A stretch of DNA of 64,000 nt from Microbacterium sp. SORGH_AS_0888 (GTDB lineage: Bacteria; Actinomycetota; Actinomycetes; Actinomycetales; Microbacteriaceae): contig NZ_JAUTAZ010000001.1 of assembly GCF_030818905.1 (NCBI RefSeq), positions 2,108,001 to 2,172,000 of the forward strand, given 5' to 3'. Position 1 is the stretch's first letter; each line of letters opens with the position of its first letter. Made by a program: the position numbers and the translations under genes. Below, piece after piece: positions 38,958 to 46,920 of the stretch. The notes beneath the pieces were generated by a model. It was given only the letters and a program-made list of their open reading frames with translations, did no database searches and was not told where the DNA came from.

Positions 38958-39187
38958 GCCCTGGTGAGAGGTGATTTCCGGATCGTAGTCCTTGCCCCCA
39001 TGGGCACAGTCGTCGAGGGATCACGCCGAGAGAACACGCGCGCTATGCACGGACGAGAGCTGCTGTCGCCGTGCGACTGGGCCGGTCTCGGGCCGGTCGC
39101 CGCCGCGTGCGGCTTGAATATGCCCGACCTGACAGTCTCCGCTCGCAGGCAAACTGAGAGATCGACGACTCACCGCCGCGCCGCGAC

Positions 39188-39448
39188 CTATGTGCGCACG
39201 AGGGCGCGGATGTCGATGGCGAAATGCCCCTTGTAGTTTCCGAACTCCATCACGACCGCCTGGCCACATTCGCACCAAGCGGTGAGGCTGACGTTCGGAG
39301 AGTACTCCTTCGTCGACTCCAGGCTCGCGACGTGGCCCGTGGGGTGCAAGGTCGACTCGCCGCATGTCGGGCAGGCGACCTTTCCATCCATTAGCTCGCC
39401 TGCGTTGAAAAAGGCTGCATATGTGTGCTTGCTGCTGTATCCAGGCAT
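39188..39448 (-). CDS. Small zinc-ribbon-like protein
   Basis: 86 aa with CPTCG (residues 27-31) and CECG (58-61), a pattern consistent with a four-cysteine zinc site. The rest (SLTAWCECGQAVVMEFGNYKGHFAIDIRALVRT) looks like a compact beta-rich fold. AGGATCG precedes the ATG. Unknown function; first gene inside the left end of the element. Confidence 0.5.
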   Translation of the reverse strand: MPGYSSKHTYAAFFNAGELMDGKVACPTCGESTLHPTGHVASLESTKEYSPNVSLTAWCECGQAVVMEFGNYKGHFAIDIRALVRT

Positions 39449-39601
39449 AGGTCGATCCTGTCGCGGCCCACGTATGCCTGTCTACGACGCCGCCACGGGT
39501 CGCACCGTGGACGGGTTGACTGCGTGGATCCCGTCATACCCGCGATAGACATCCGAGATTCTTGATGAGAAGCTTCTCTGTTCTGCGCGAGGAGGTAGCT
39601 G

Positions 39602-40042
39602 ATGGGCGTTGAGGGTCAGAACGAGGACTGGGAAGGCATCATCCGCGAGATGATCGCCGATGCCACAGAGAGCGCGCCGACCGAACCCGGCGTGTACAAG
39701 ATGCCGTGCGGCGAGTGCATCGTCGATTTCTTCCTCAACGCTGAAGGTCAGGAGCGGTGGCTCATCGCCGGCGACGCGCGCTCATACACTCGCGAGACGG
39801 TGGCGATCGCACGTCACGGCGAGCACCCGTGGCGACGGCTGTACACCCTTGCTGAGGCCGCCGCGGAGATCGCGACGCTGGCTGCGAGCCGGGAGGTCAG
39901 CGCTGACCGCTTGATCGAGGAGCTCGTCGAGACGACGGAGGATCGGGAAGCGGAGCGAATTGCACGAGCACGCCTGGCCATGGATTCCGAGCCGATCGAG
40001 GACGTCGCCGATCGCTTCGGTATCGACCTTAAGGACCTGTGA
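39602..40042 (+). CDS. Protein of unknown function
   Basis: 146 aa, acidic, preceded by GAGGAGG. The middle (GVYKMPCGECIVDFFLNAEGQERWLIAGDARSYTRETVAIARHGEHPWRRLYT) looks like a small beta domain. The C-terminal helical half (EIATLAASREVSADRLIEELVETTEDREAERIARARLAM...IEDVADRFGIDLKDL) could be a coiled coil plus an HTH-like tail. Not recognised. It is transcribed towards the integrase operon. Confidence 0.55.
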   Translation: MGVEGQNEDWEGIIREMIADATESAPTEPGVYKMPCGECIVDFFLNAEGQERWLIAGDARSYTRETVAIARHGEHPWRRLYTLAEAAAEIATLAASREVSADRLIEELVETTEDREAERIARARLAMDSEPIEDVADRFGIDLKDL

Positions 40043-40057
40043 AGCGGTTCGCGAACT

Positions 40058-40357
40058 TCACGCCGGAGGCGGCTTCCGGGTCGCATCATCCTCCGACACG
40101 GGGCGGTCTTCGTCCAGGGCTCGGACGATGCGTTCGTAATCGTTCTCGTCGATGAGATCATTCATGAACGCGTACTCGACGACCTCAAAGCTGTTGTCTC
40201 GAAACTCCCAGTCGTCGGAGAGACCGGTCGCTCGATGCTTGGGCTCGTAACGCCAACAGCGAAGGATGCGAACCAGCTCTTCACGTGAAATCCGCTCGTC
40301 CGCGGCGGCACGGACAACGTCCATCGCGGTCGAGAATTCAGAACTGGACTCGCTCAC
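40058..40357 (-). CDS. Small acidic protein paired with HNH protein
   Basis: 99 aa from the GTG at 40357, one base after the stop of the HNH gene. Highly acidic (SREELVRILRCWRYEP..., FVVEYAFMNDLIDENDYERIVRALDEDRP). Translational coupling to a putative nuclease suggests an accessory or immunity partner, but no family is recognised. Confidence 0.5.
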   Translation of the reverse strand: MSESSSEFSTAMDVVRAAADERISREELVRILRCWRYEPKHRATGLSDDWEFRDNSFEVVEYAFMNDLIDENDYERIVRALDEDRPVSEDDATRKPPPA

Positions 40358-40358
40358 A

Positions 40359-40970
40359 TCACCACCTCCAGATCGCGTCGGGGATCTCGGCTCCAACGAT
40401 GAGCGAGAGCTTCCGCTTGGTCTTGTCCAGCGTGTTCCCCAGGGTCGCACGATCTTCGGATGGAACCACAAGATCGGGATACCCGTCGAGCGCTACCCAC
40501 CCATTGAGCAGCGTGAGATCCAGATCCCATTCGGTGTTCGACAGGTCGCGATAGCGTTCGCGAGACCGCTCGATGTCTGCCTCGGCATCCGCTCGGTCCC
40601 AGCCGTTCACTCGACACAGGGTCGCAATGACGGACTCCCATCGGTCGTTGAGTTCTGCCAGACCGGAGTGCTGTGTTTCGTGGCAGGCGCCGCACAGCGC
40701 GATCACTCCCTCGAGTCGCTGGACGGGATGAGACGCCGTCGCATCGAAGTTCCACATCTCGTGACAGTCCGGGTTGCGCGTGCCCTCGCCGTAGAACGAG
40801 GGCTGATCGCACACTTCGCACACTCGACCGGCGCGCTCCGCGGTTCGACGACTGAGCGCAACCCACCGGGAAGTCGGGAGGATCGCCCGCAGGTTAGAGC
40901 CCCACACGCTGCCAGGCAGCCGGTCAGCGCCCAGTGTTGTGGAGCCGTCTCCGTTCCGGATGATGGTCAT
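40359..40970 (-). CDS. HNH-type putative nuclease
   Basis: 203 aa. C51-x2-C54 (CEVC), H70 (DCHEMWNFD), C93-x2-C96-H97 (CGACH) and H101 (TQH) form a zinc-finger HNH-like core. The N-terminal and C-terminal regions are not recognised. It overlaps the integrase start by one base (TGATG) and so belongs to the int-xis-rep operon. Possible roles are conjugal processing or a defence/toxin function; neither is shown by the sequence. Confidence 0.6.
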   Translation of the reverse strand: MTIIRNGDGSTTLGADRLPGSVWGSNLRAILPTSRWVALSRRTAERAGRVCEVCDQPSFYGEGTRNPDCHEMWNFDATASHPVQRLEGVIALCGACHETQHSGLAELNDRWESVIATLCRVNGWDRADAEADIERSRERYRDLSNTEWDLDLTLLNGWVALDGYPDLVVPSEDRATLGNTLDKTKRKLSLIVGAEIPDAIWRW

Positions 40971-42115
40971 CAGTGTCCGCTCCTTTTGGCTTGAACAGGG
41001 TCTGAGCCGAACAGCGAGTCGATGGCGGCGGCGGCTCGCTTGGCGACGTCGGACCGAGCGCGGCTGTACCGCTCAGTCATTTGCATGCTCGAGTGGCCGA
41101 GCACCGCCTGCACGTCGTTCGCTGAAGCGCCGGCGTCGAAGAGCATCGTCGCGAGCGTGTGGCGCAAATCGTGCAGCCGGAGGTCGTCGCGGTGCAGCTT
41201 CGAACGAAGCGCCTTCCAGTCGATCGCACGGCGCACGTTCGAGGCGTTGATTCGTCCGCCGCGAGGACCCGTGAACACGAGTTCGCCGCGGTGCTTGCCG
41301 GCCATGGCCTCGGTCAGCGGTGCGACGAGCGGCGTAGGGATCGGCACGTCCCGTTCTTTATGGCTCTTCGGAGTCAGCTCAACGCCGCGCCCGTCCGCGC
41401 CGATGCTGAATGCGCGCCGTACGTGGATCGTCCGGTGCGAAAGATCGACGTCTTCCATGCGCAGTGCCGTCGCCTCATTGGCGCGCATACCGGTGTAGAC
41501 GAGAGCGGCGATGTAGCGCCGATAGTGCGCATCATCGATCGCCGCGAGCAGCGTCGGCACCTCCGCGGCCGTGAGCGCGCGAGATCGCAGGCTCGTCGCC
41601 GACTCGGACTTTGGACGACGCGCGAGCCGCGCTTGGTTTAGCGGCACGAGGTGCGCGCGTACCGCGCCGTCGAGCAGGCGACTCAGCACCGAGAGCGCAT
41701 CGATCCGCGTCGATGTACTTCCCTCCCAGCCGGTGATCGCCTCTTCGATGACGCCCGCCGTGAGCTTCTCGAGCTTCACGTGGCCGAGCCATGGTTTCAC
41801 CCGTAGCCGCCAACCGCGCTCGTATGCACGCGCCGTTGACGCACGCACACTGCCCTCGATGACCGACCAGTGCCGCGAATGCCATTGTGTGAGCGTCATA
41901 TCGCCGTCGGGGTAGCGGCGAGTGAGGGTTTCGGCGCGGAGCTTCTTCGCCTCGGCGAGCGTCTCGACGAAGGTCGATCGTTCGCGCTGCTCGCCGTTCA
42001 GCCCGATAGCCCAGACGCGCACCTGATACTTGCCGCGATCCTTACGGAAACGGATGCCCTCGGGCAGGGGGCGCCGCGTCTTCGGGTCGATCCGCTCGGC
42101 TCGTTCAGCGGACAC
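40970..42115 (-). CDS. int: Tyrosine site-specific integrase
   Basis: 381 aa from the GTG at 42115, which overlaps the end of xis by 11 nt; the open frame extends further up but inside xis. The N-terminal AP2-like arm-binding and SAM-like core-binding regions (TLTQWHSRHWSVIEGSVRASTARAYERGWRLRVKPWLG) precede the catalytic domain: Arg in YTGMRANEATALRMEDVDL, HDLRHTLATMLFDAG, GHSSMQMTERYS with the nucleophilic Tyr. It recombines attP with the tRNA-Phe-like attB. The order int-xis-rep matches pSAM2-type AICEs. Confidence 0.92.
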   Translation of the reverse strand: MSAERAERIDPKTRRPLPEGIRFRKDRGKYQVRVWAIGLNGEQRERSTFVETLAEAKKLRAETLTRRYPDGDMTLTQWHSRHWSVIEGSVRASTARAYERGWRLRVKPWLGHVKLEKLTAGVIEEAITGWEGSTSTRIDALSVLSRLLDGAVRAHLVPLNQARLARRPKSESATSLRSRALTAAEVPTLLAAIDDAHYRRYIAALVYTGMRANEATALRMEDVDLSHRTIHVRRAFSIGADGRGVELTPKSHKERDVPIPTPLVAPLTEAMAGKHRGELVFTGPRGGRINASNVRRAIDWKALRSKLHRDDLRLHDLRHTLATMLFDAGASANDVQAVLGHSSMQMTERYSRARSDVAKRAAAAIDSLFGSDPVQAKRSGH

Positions 42116-42347
42116 CGCGAGTACCGCCTGCCTGGAGGAACGCTGCGACAGTCGACGCTCGCCACAGCATGTGCTTGCCCATGTGCGCATCCGGGAACGG
42201 GAACCGGTTCTGGCGACGCAGCGAATCGAACGTCGACAACGGCACGCGGCAGAGCGCGGCGGCCTCGCGGCGAGTCAGGTAACCGTTCTGCTCGGAGTTA
42301 TCGGCGATGTCGATCTCGGGGTCGTCCACGAGCGTGTGAGTGGTCAT
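42105..42347 (-). CDS. xis: Excisionase, MerR-like HTH
   Basis: 80 aa with an AAAGGAG site 6 nt before the ATG. The C-terminal 50 residues are a helix-turn-helix of the excisionase/AlpA kind (YLTRREAAALCRVPLSTFDSLRRQNRFPFPDAHMGKHMLWRASTVAAFLQ). It should bind the att region and steer Int toward excision. It overlaps rep upstream by ATGA. Confidence 0.85.
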   Translation of the reverse strand: MTTHTLVDDPEIDIADNSEQNGYLTRREAAALCRVPLSTFDSLRRQNRFPFPDAHMGKHMLWRASTVAAFLQAGGTRGVR

Positions 42348-43711
42348 GTCGTGCTCCTTTCTGTGGTTGGGGTGTTGCGATCTCGTGCGCGATCGTGACG
42401 CCACTGGCGGGCGGCATCCGCGGCTTCTCTCGCGAGTGCTTTGTCTCCGACGGTGAGCCAGCCCATGCCGGCATAAGCCCATGAGCCGATGACGAGTACC
42501 TCGTCGGGGCTGATCTCCTCGGTCGGCTTCGTCCGTGCGAGCAGGTGCTCGAGGCGCCAGCTCCGTCGTGCACCACGGAGCGATCCGAGTGTCACGGAGT
42601 AGCGCCGTGACTTCGTGGAGAAGTGCCCTCGGAAGCCGAGCATCCCGTCCCAGCGATGCAGCTGTTCGTACGGTCCTTCGGGATCGACGACAGCCGCCAG
42701 CTCGCGAACGGTCGACTTGATGCGCTTGATGTGATCACGACCGGCGCCCGTCGGCTCGAGGTCTTCGGTCGCTTTGGTGGCGTACTTCGCGATGTAGGCG
42801 GCCACAGCGCGGTCGGACAGTGCACCGTTAAGACCCTCGCGACGCACGATCGGCCGCACGTCGAACTGCTTGCCCCAGGTGAGCGTGCGAGTCCTTGCGT
42901 CGCCAGGAAGTGGAGCCGCAGCGACGCTTGTCTTCCTCACGGCGGACTGGATCGCTGTCACCAAGTGATCGGTCGTCACTGCTGCCGGCGGCGCCGGGAA
43001 AGGGAACTCGGGATGGATGCCGTCGAGCCGGATGATTGCGTGGAAGTGGACGACTCCCCGACGCTGGAACTCGGCGACCTTCGCGAATTGCAGCCGTACG
43101 ACGCGGGCCGCTGCGCGCTGCGTCATGCCGAGCGATCGAGCCAGCTCACGACGCAGCCGGATCGTGAACCGACGCCACAACTCGGGCGCGTGGTACTGCC
43201 AGACGACGTGACCGACGTAGTCGTAGCACTCGGCGCACACCGCATCACCCCGCTGCGGATCGTCGTCGTCGTGGTGGCAACGGCATCCTCTCGGCTTACC
43301 GTGCTCGCAGACGCCGGTGCGCCGGTCGACGGCGGTCGTGTGAACGGCTCCGAACGACGGGGCTGTGAGCGTGAGGAAGACCATCGGGTGCCCGGCGACC
43401 TCCTTTGGCACCTCCTTCATCCCACCCGCAGCACCGGCCATAATCATGTGCCAGGTGTCGCCCTTGTACTCGTAACTGCAGGACTCGCAGCGTGTGGCGC
43501 GTCGATTGCCGCACCGAGTGAAGGTGACGCCGTCCGGTTCGCTCGTCGACGAGTACTCCGAGAGGATCTCGCCGGATGCCGCGTGGAGCGTCGTCGAGGA
43601 CCCGACGAGACGCACCGGGTTGAGGCAGTAGCCCGTCGAGGCGACATTGTGCATCCAACGGTCGTACTCCTCGCTGCGGAGCCGCCGCGCGACGGACTCA
43701 TCGAGACGCAT
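42344..43711 (-). CDS. repSA: RepSA-family rolling-circle replication initiator
   Basis: 455 aa. Conserved blocks of AICE/actinobacterial plasmid initiators are present: TRCGNRRATRCESCSYEYKGD (zinc-like Cys cluster), VFLTLTAPSFGAVHT, CEHGKPRGCRCHH, the metal-binding HUH motif HFH (H222-F-H224 in GVVHFHAIIRLDG), and AAYIAKYATKATED with the candidate nicking tyrosines. It would nick the element's double-strand origin to start rolling-circle replication after excision. Confidence 0.87.
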   Translation of the reverse strand: MRLDESVARRLRSEEYDRWMHNVASTGYCLNPVRLVGSSTTLHAASGEILSEYSSTSEPDGVTFTRCGNRRATRCESCSYEYKGDTWHMIMAGAAGGMKEVPKEVAGHPMVFLTLTAPSFGAVHTTAVDRRTGVCEHGKPRGCRCHHDDDDPQRGDAVCAECYDYVGHVVWQYHAPELWRRFTIRLRRELARSLGMTQRAAARVVRLQFAKVAEFQRRGVVHFHAIIRLDGIHPEFPFPAPPAAVTTDHLVTAIQSAVRKTSVAAAPLPGDARTRTLTWGKQFDVRPIVRREGLNGALSDRAVAAYIAKYATKATEDLEPTGAGRDHIKRIKSTVRELAAVVDPEGPYEQLHRWDGMLGFRGHFSTKSRRYSVTLGSLRGARRSWRLEHLLARTKPTEEISPDEVLVIGSWAYAGMGWLTVGDKALAREAADAARQWRHDRARDRNTPTTERSTT

Positions 43712-44123
43712 CGGTCACCACCATCACGGGCACCGCGCACCCGATCGGGTACGTCAGGCCCATGGGGTCGTCGTACCAGGTAATGCGGCAGATCTTGTCG
43801 CTCTCGCCGGTCTCGCGGCGCAGCTCCTGCCACTTGATGATCTCGGCATCCATGCACGAAGCGTTGGCGACCGTTGGGCCGTAGTCCTCGAGCATGCTGT
43901 CATCGACGGCGGGGGCGTCGTACCGTGCGACCTTCACCATCGCGACGCTGTTCCACTTCTCCCCCAGGTTGCACGGAGCGAGCATGTCAGCGGGGCGCGT
44001 CACCGTCGTCTGCCGACTCGGGACGACTGACGGGCTGACGGTTGGTGTTGCGCAGCCCGACAGCACGAGCGCCGAGACGAGGCCGACGATGGTGGCCGAT
44101 GCGAGGCCGCGGTTGCTGTTCAT
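43698..44123 (-). CDS. Small lipoprotein of the element
   Basis: 141 aa. Signal peptide (RGLASATIVGLVSALVLSGC) with lipobox LSGC. The mature part has four more cysteines that could form disulfides (APCNLGE, ASCMDAE, DKICRITWYDD, IGCAVPV). It overlaps rep by 14 nt and traSA by 4 nt. A surface lipoprotein in a transfer operon might act in entry exclusion or mating contact; this is speculative. Confidence 0.65.
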   Translation of the reverse strand: MNSNRGLASATIVGLVSALVLSGCATPTVSPSVVPSRQTTVTRPADMLAPCNLGEKWNSVAMVKVARYDAPAVDDSMLEDYGPTVANASCMDAEIIKWQELRRETGESDKICRITWYDDPMGLTYPIGCAVPVMVVTDASR

Positions 44124-45538
44124 GATGCGGTTTCCTTTCGTGAGGTGCGTCGCGGGGGTCGCGGCGCACGGGGTGAGCGCGACTGACGCTCGTCGGAGGC
44201 GGGTGGTTCGGGGATGACGACAGGCACCTGCCGCGGTGCGGCATACCGTGACGAGACGTCGCGGATCATGTCGTCGGTGATTAGTCCGGCGCGGACACGC
44301 TCGGGAGGACGGCCGTCTTCGGGCAGGACATAGGCGACGCCGGGAGTGGTCGGCGAGATCTCGTGACAGCGTGCGCCTACCGCCACGGCTCCGTCGCCGA
44401 GGACCATCGCGGTCTCCATGCGGTCTCGCAGTCGGAGCCCGACCGTCTGAGTGAAGAGACCGCGTGCCGGCAACGTCTCCTTGCGCGGATCTTGGAGACA
44501 GGCGAACACGATGAACCCGACAGCGCGGCCCTGTGAGGCGAGAGTCGCGAGAGCGGAGTTGGCCCGGCGGAGCAGATCTCGATCGGTCTCGTAAGCGGTG
44601 AGCGCCGCGAGCTCGTCGATCAGCACGACGATCGTCGGGCTGTCGAGGGTCGCGACGTGCTGTCGGGTCTTGCCCGCCAGATCCTTCGCTCGCTGCTGCA
44701 TCGCGGCGACGGCATCCTCGAGCAGAATCACCGAGCGCTCAGCGTCGGCGGCGAATCTCGTGAGAAGCGAGCGCCCGAGAGCGAGTTCCATGCCGCCCTT
44801 GCGATCGATGCCCCAGACCTCGACGAGGCCACTGTGGATGGGTTCGGCGAGCCCAAGGAGCAGACCCCACACCAGCGAGGCTTTGCCGCTGCCCGACGCG
44901 CCGGCCACGAGGGTGTGGGGACCGAGGCGAAGTGACCAAGGTCCGCCTGTTGCGTCTCTGCCCATCTGGACCGTCTTGCCGTCCCACGCCACGGGCAGGT
45001 CGAGGGAGAACGCGAACTCGAGCGCATCCACGAACTCGAGCCGCAACGCCATCGCGCCGATGTGCTCACCGTGGACCGTCGCGCGACGTGCGCCGAAGGC
45101 CTGCGCGAGCAGATCTGCCTGCGCCTGCAGGTGCTCACGTCCGAGCCCTTGCGGGAGCGCAACACCGAAGGCGCAGGTCCACCCCTGCCACACAGGCGTG
45201 CTGATTGCGGGGACAACCATGCCGCGCGTGCCGTAGCCGGGGACACCGAGGCGGACGCGCATCGCTACCCCGGGCCAGTTCGCGAGGATGTTGCGTGAGA
45301 CATCGCGCCTCCACTTGTCCTCGGGACGGCGCGGCATCCGTAGCGCCGTCACCGTCAGCCAAAGGCTGAGCAGAAAGACAAGTGCCAGGCAGCCGACGTT
45401 GAACGCAACCTGCACGGCCGGCGCTGGCGGCAGCCACGAGATGACTACGACGATCGCCGCGGCCCACCACCAGCGACGCAGGAGGATGCCGACCTCGTCG
45501 CCCCAGCTACGCAGTTCGCGCGGCACGGTAGCCCGCAT
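44120..45538 (-). CDS. traSA: FtsK/SpoIIIE-type DNA translocase, TraSA-like
   Basis: 472 aa. Two N-terminal TM helices (WWWAAAIVVVISWL; VAFNVGCLALVFLLSLWLTV), then a conserved AICE linker, then an FtsK/HerA motor: Walker A GASGSGKAS (the usual Ser/Thr after Lys is Ala, followed by Ser), WGIDRKGGMEL, Walker B IVVLIDELAAL, and FACLQDPRKETLPARGLFTQTVGLRL. TraSA/TraB proteins move double-stranded DNA between mycelial or cell pairs in actinomycete conjugation. The C-terminal tail is basic and Pro/Arg-rich. Confidence 0.88.
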   Translation of the reverse strand: MRATVPRELRSWGDEVGILLRRWWWAAAIVVVISWLPPAPAVQVAFNVGCLALVFLLSLWLTVTALRMPRRPEDKWRRDVSRNILANWPGVAMRVRLGVPGYGTRGMVVPAISTPVWQGWTCAFGVALPQGLGREHLQAQADLLAQAFGARRATVHGEHIGAMALRLEFVDALEFAFSLDLPVAWDGKTVQMGRDATGGPWSLRLGPHTLVAGASGSGKASLVWGLLLGLAEPIHSGLVEVWGIDRKGGMELALGRSLLTRFAADAERSVILLEDAVAAMQQRAKDLAGKTRQHVATLDSPTIVVLIDELAALTAYETDRDLLRRANSALATLASQGRAVGFIVFACLQDPRKETLPARGLFTQTVGLRLRDRMETAMVLGDGAVAVGARCHEISPTTPGVAYVLPEDGRPPERVRAGLITDDMIRDVSSRYAAPRQVPVVIPEPPASDERQSRSPRAPRPPRRTSRKETAS

Positions 45539-45936
45539 TACTCCGCACCCCGAGGCTTGGGCGCCGGCTTCATCTCGCGGGCGCGAAGCGAGTAGGCGAC
45601 GCGCGGACGCCCCTGCCCCTCCTTGACGTACGGCGTAACCGTGAGCCCCTCAAACACGGCCGGGCGGAACGGCAGTCCGTTCAGCTCGGGCGGCAGCTGA
45701 GGCTCGGAGATGCTCGCGATCTTGACGGTGACCTCGCCCTGGCCCTTCTTGGCGTCGGGGTCGGCGTCGATCACGCGCACTTGCCAGAGCGGGTGACCGG
45801 AGTTCTTGTCGAGGTCCTGCCCCTGCCGCTCGCCGTCGTCGGACCACTTGACGATCGGCTCGACCTCGCCGACGACGAACGCACCCCGCGGGAAGAACGC
45901 GTCGAAGCTGACCGGGATCGCTGACTGAATTGCCAT
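45538..45936 (-). CDS. Conserved plasmid/AICE protein of unknown function
   Basis: 132 aa, first gene of the transfer operon, with a GGAG site and one-base overlap (TAATG) with traSA. Residues about 15-110 look like a beta-barrel (GAFVVGEVEPIVKWSDDGERQG...HPLWQVRVIDADPDAKKGQGEVTVKIAS...PFRPAVFEGLTVTPYV). Short proteins of this type regularly precede traSA in actinobacterial plasmids and AICEs; activity unknown. Confidence 0.65.
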   Translation of the reverse strand: MAIQSAIPVSFDAFFPRGAFVVGEVEPIVKWSDDGERQGQDLDKNSGHPLWQVRVIDADPDAKKGQGEVTVKIASISEPQLPPELNGLPFRPAVFEGLTVTPYVKEGQGRPRVAYSLRAREMKPAPKPRGAE

Positions 45937-45954
45937 TAGATTCTCCTATCTAGT

Positions 45955-46025
45955 TATCTAGACAAGTTGCGATGATCGGCAACCTGACTAGAAGTGGTGC
46001 GATCATCGTTCCACTTGTCTAGATA
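45955..46025. promoter_or_regulatory. GntR operator cluster and promoter of the transfer operon
   Basis: TATCTAGACAAGT (45955-45967) and its exact inverse ACTTGTCTAGATA (46013-46025) flank a second, inner inverted pair (GCGATGATCG / CGATCATCG). Extra TCTAGA-like half-sites lie on both sides (45946-45953, 46034-46041). On the minus strand TTGCCG (45977-45982), a 16-nt spacer and TAGATA (45955-45960) form a promoter whose -10 lies inside the operator, so repressor binding would block it. Confidence 0.65.
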
Positions 46026-46036
46026 GGCTGTCAAGT

Positions 46037-46720
46037 CTAGATGGTCTCAGTTGTGGTGACTGGCCATGAGCCCGAACGGCTACTGATGCTCGCGATCACC
46101 GGCCGCTCGGACCCGCTCAATCCAATGCGTGTCACGAGCAATGCGGCTGGGTCATCTCGGTTCACTCGGGCGGATACGATCCACTGCCGTGCGGCCGCTA
46201 GAGCTTCGGCGGCCCGAAGGTGAGCGTCGGCGAGTTCACCCGGAACAAAGACTGTCGTCTCGTCCCTGCGCCCGGGCGCCGGTTCGAGCTGCACCGAGAT
46301 CGCAACCAGCGACCCGGAAGAGAGCAGGAGGGCAGACCGCGCCCACCCATCGTCCGTCGCCTCGGCCTCACCTCGACCGGCGACTAGAACCCTGTGGATC
46401 CGCTCGCGCCACTCCCCCTCGTTGGGCGCGGTTGTTTCACCCATCTGAAGTCGCTTAGGAGCGAGTTCTCGATCAACGAACACTCCTCGCCCTTGCTCCG
46501 ACCGAACAACACCCTCGGCCTTCAATACGCGAAGGGCCTCCCGCGCCGTCATCCGCGCGACGTCGAACTTCGCGACCAGTTCCGTCTCCGAGGGCAGCTT
46601 GGTGCCCGGCTGCAGCTTGTGAACTTCGATCACGCGCCGAAGCTCGTTCGCGATCTGCCGATACGCAGGCACGAGCGCACCCTTGAGCCCGCGCAGCTCG
46701 CCAACCGGAAACTCACTCAT
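46037..46720 (-). CDS. GntR-family repressor, KorSA-like
   Basis: 227 aa. N-terminal winged helix (PAYRQIANELRRVIEVHKLQPGTKLPSETELVAKFDVARMTAREALRVLKAEGVVRSEQGRGVFV) is a textbook GntR DNA-binding domain; the C-terminal 130 residues form an effector/dimer region. In AICEs a GntR protein (KorSA) silences replication and transfer genes. Its probable operators lie in front of the transfer operon and over its own start codon. The ATG sits 6 nt from TATCCT (46727-46732), so its own mRNA is probably leaderless. Confidence 0.87.
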   Translation of the reverse strand: MSEFPVGELRGLKGALVPAYRQIANELRRVIEVHKLQPGTKLPSETELVAKFDVARMTAREALRVLKAEGVVRSEQGRGVFVDRELAPKRLQMGETTAPNEGEWRERIHRVLVAGRGEAEATDDGWARSALLLSSGSLVAISVQLEPAPGRRDETTVFVPGELADAHLRAAEALAAARQWIVSARVNRDDPAALLVTRIGLSGSERPVIASISSRSGSWPVTTTETI

Positions 46721-46731
46721 CTAGACAGGAT
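46719..46731 (-). promoter_or_regulatory. Autoregulatory GntR site over its own start
   Basis: ATCTAGACAGGAT shares the TCTAGACA core with the operators at 45955 and 46013 and covers the gap between the -10 hexamer and the start codon, as expected for self-repression. Confidence 0.55.
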
Positions 46732-46778
46732 ATCGCTCCGCCCGCTCCGAGCTGTGAGAACTTTCCTTACTCGTTCAA

Positions 46779-46857
46779 GGCCGGCCTCCGGCCGGCGCCG
46801 CCACCTGCGGTGCGTCCGGTCCTCGCTCCGCTGCGGTCCGGGCGCTCCTCGGTGGCG
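46779..46857. other. Hairpin-rich intergenic stretch between repressor and ABC-3C operon
   Basis: It contains GGCCGG-CCT-CCGGCC (46779-46793) and an outer pair CGCCACC (46799-46805) / GGTGGCG (46851-46857) around a CGCTCCGC-rich core. It separates two divergent transcription units and could be a transfer locus, single-strand origin or terminator. The function cannot be read from the sequence. TTGGCG (46874)-N19-TAGGGT (46899) is a weak promoter candidate for the cargo operon. Confidence 0.3.
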
Positions 46858-46920
46858 ACACGACAGGCTCGACTTGGCGGTTCACAGACCGGATCCCCTA
46901 GGGTAATCCGAGGGGGAGCG

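Noticed and set aside
38964..39236. 90-codon plus-strand frame at the left end of the element
   Set aside because: No ribosome site or family, and it collides with the better supported zinc-ribbon gene on the minus strand.
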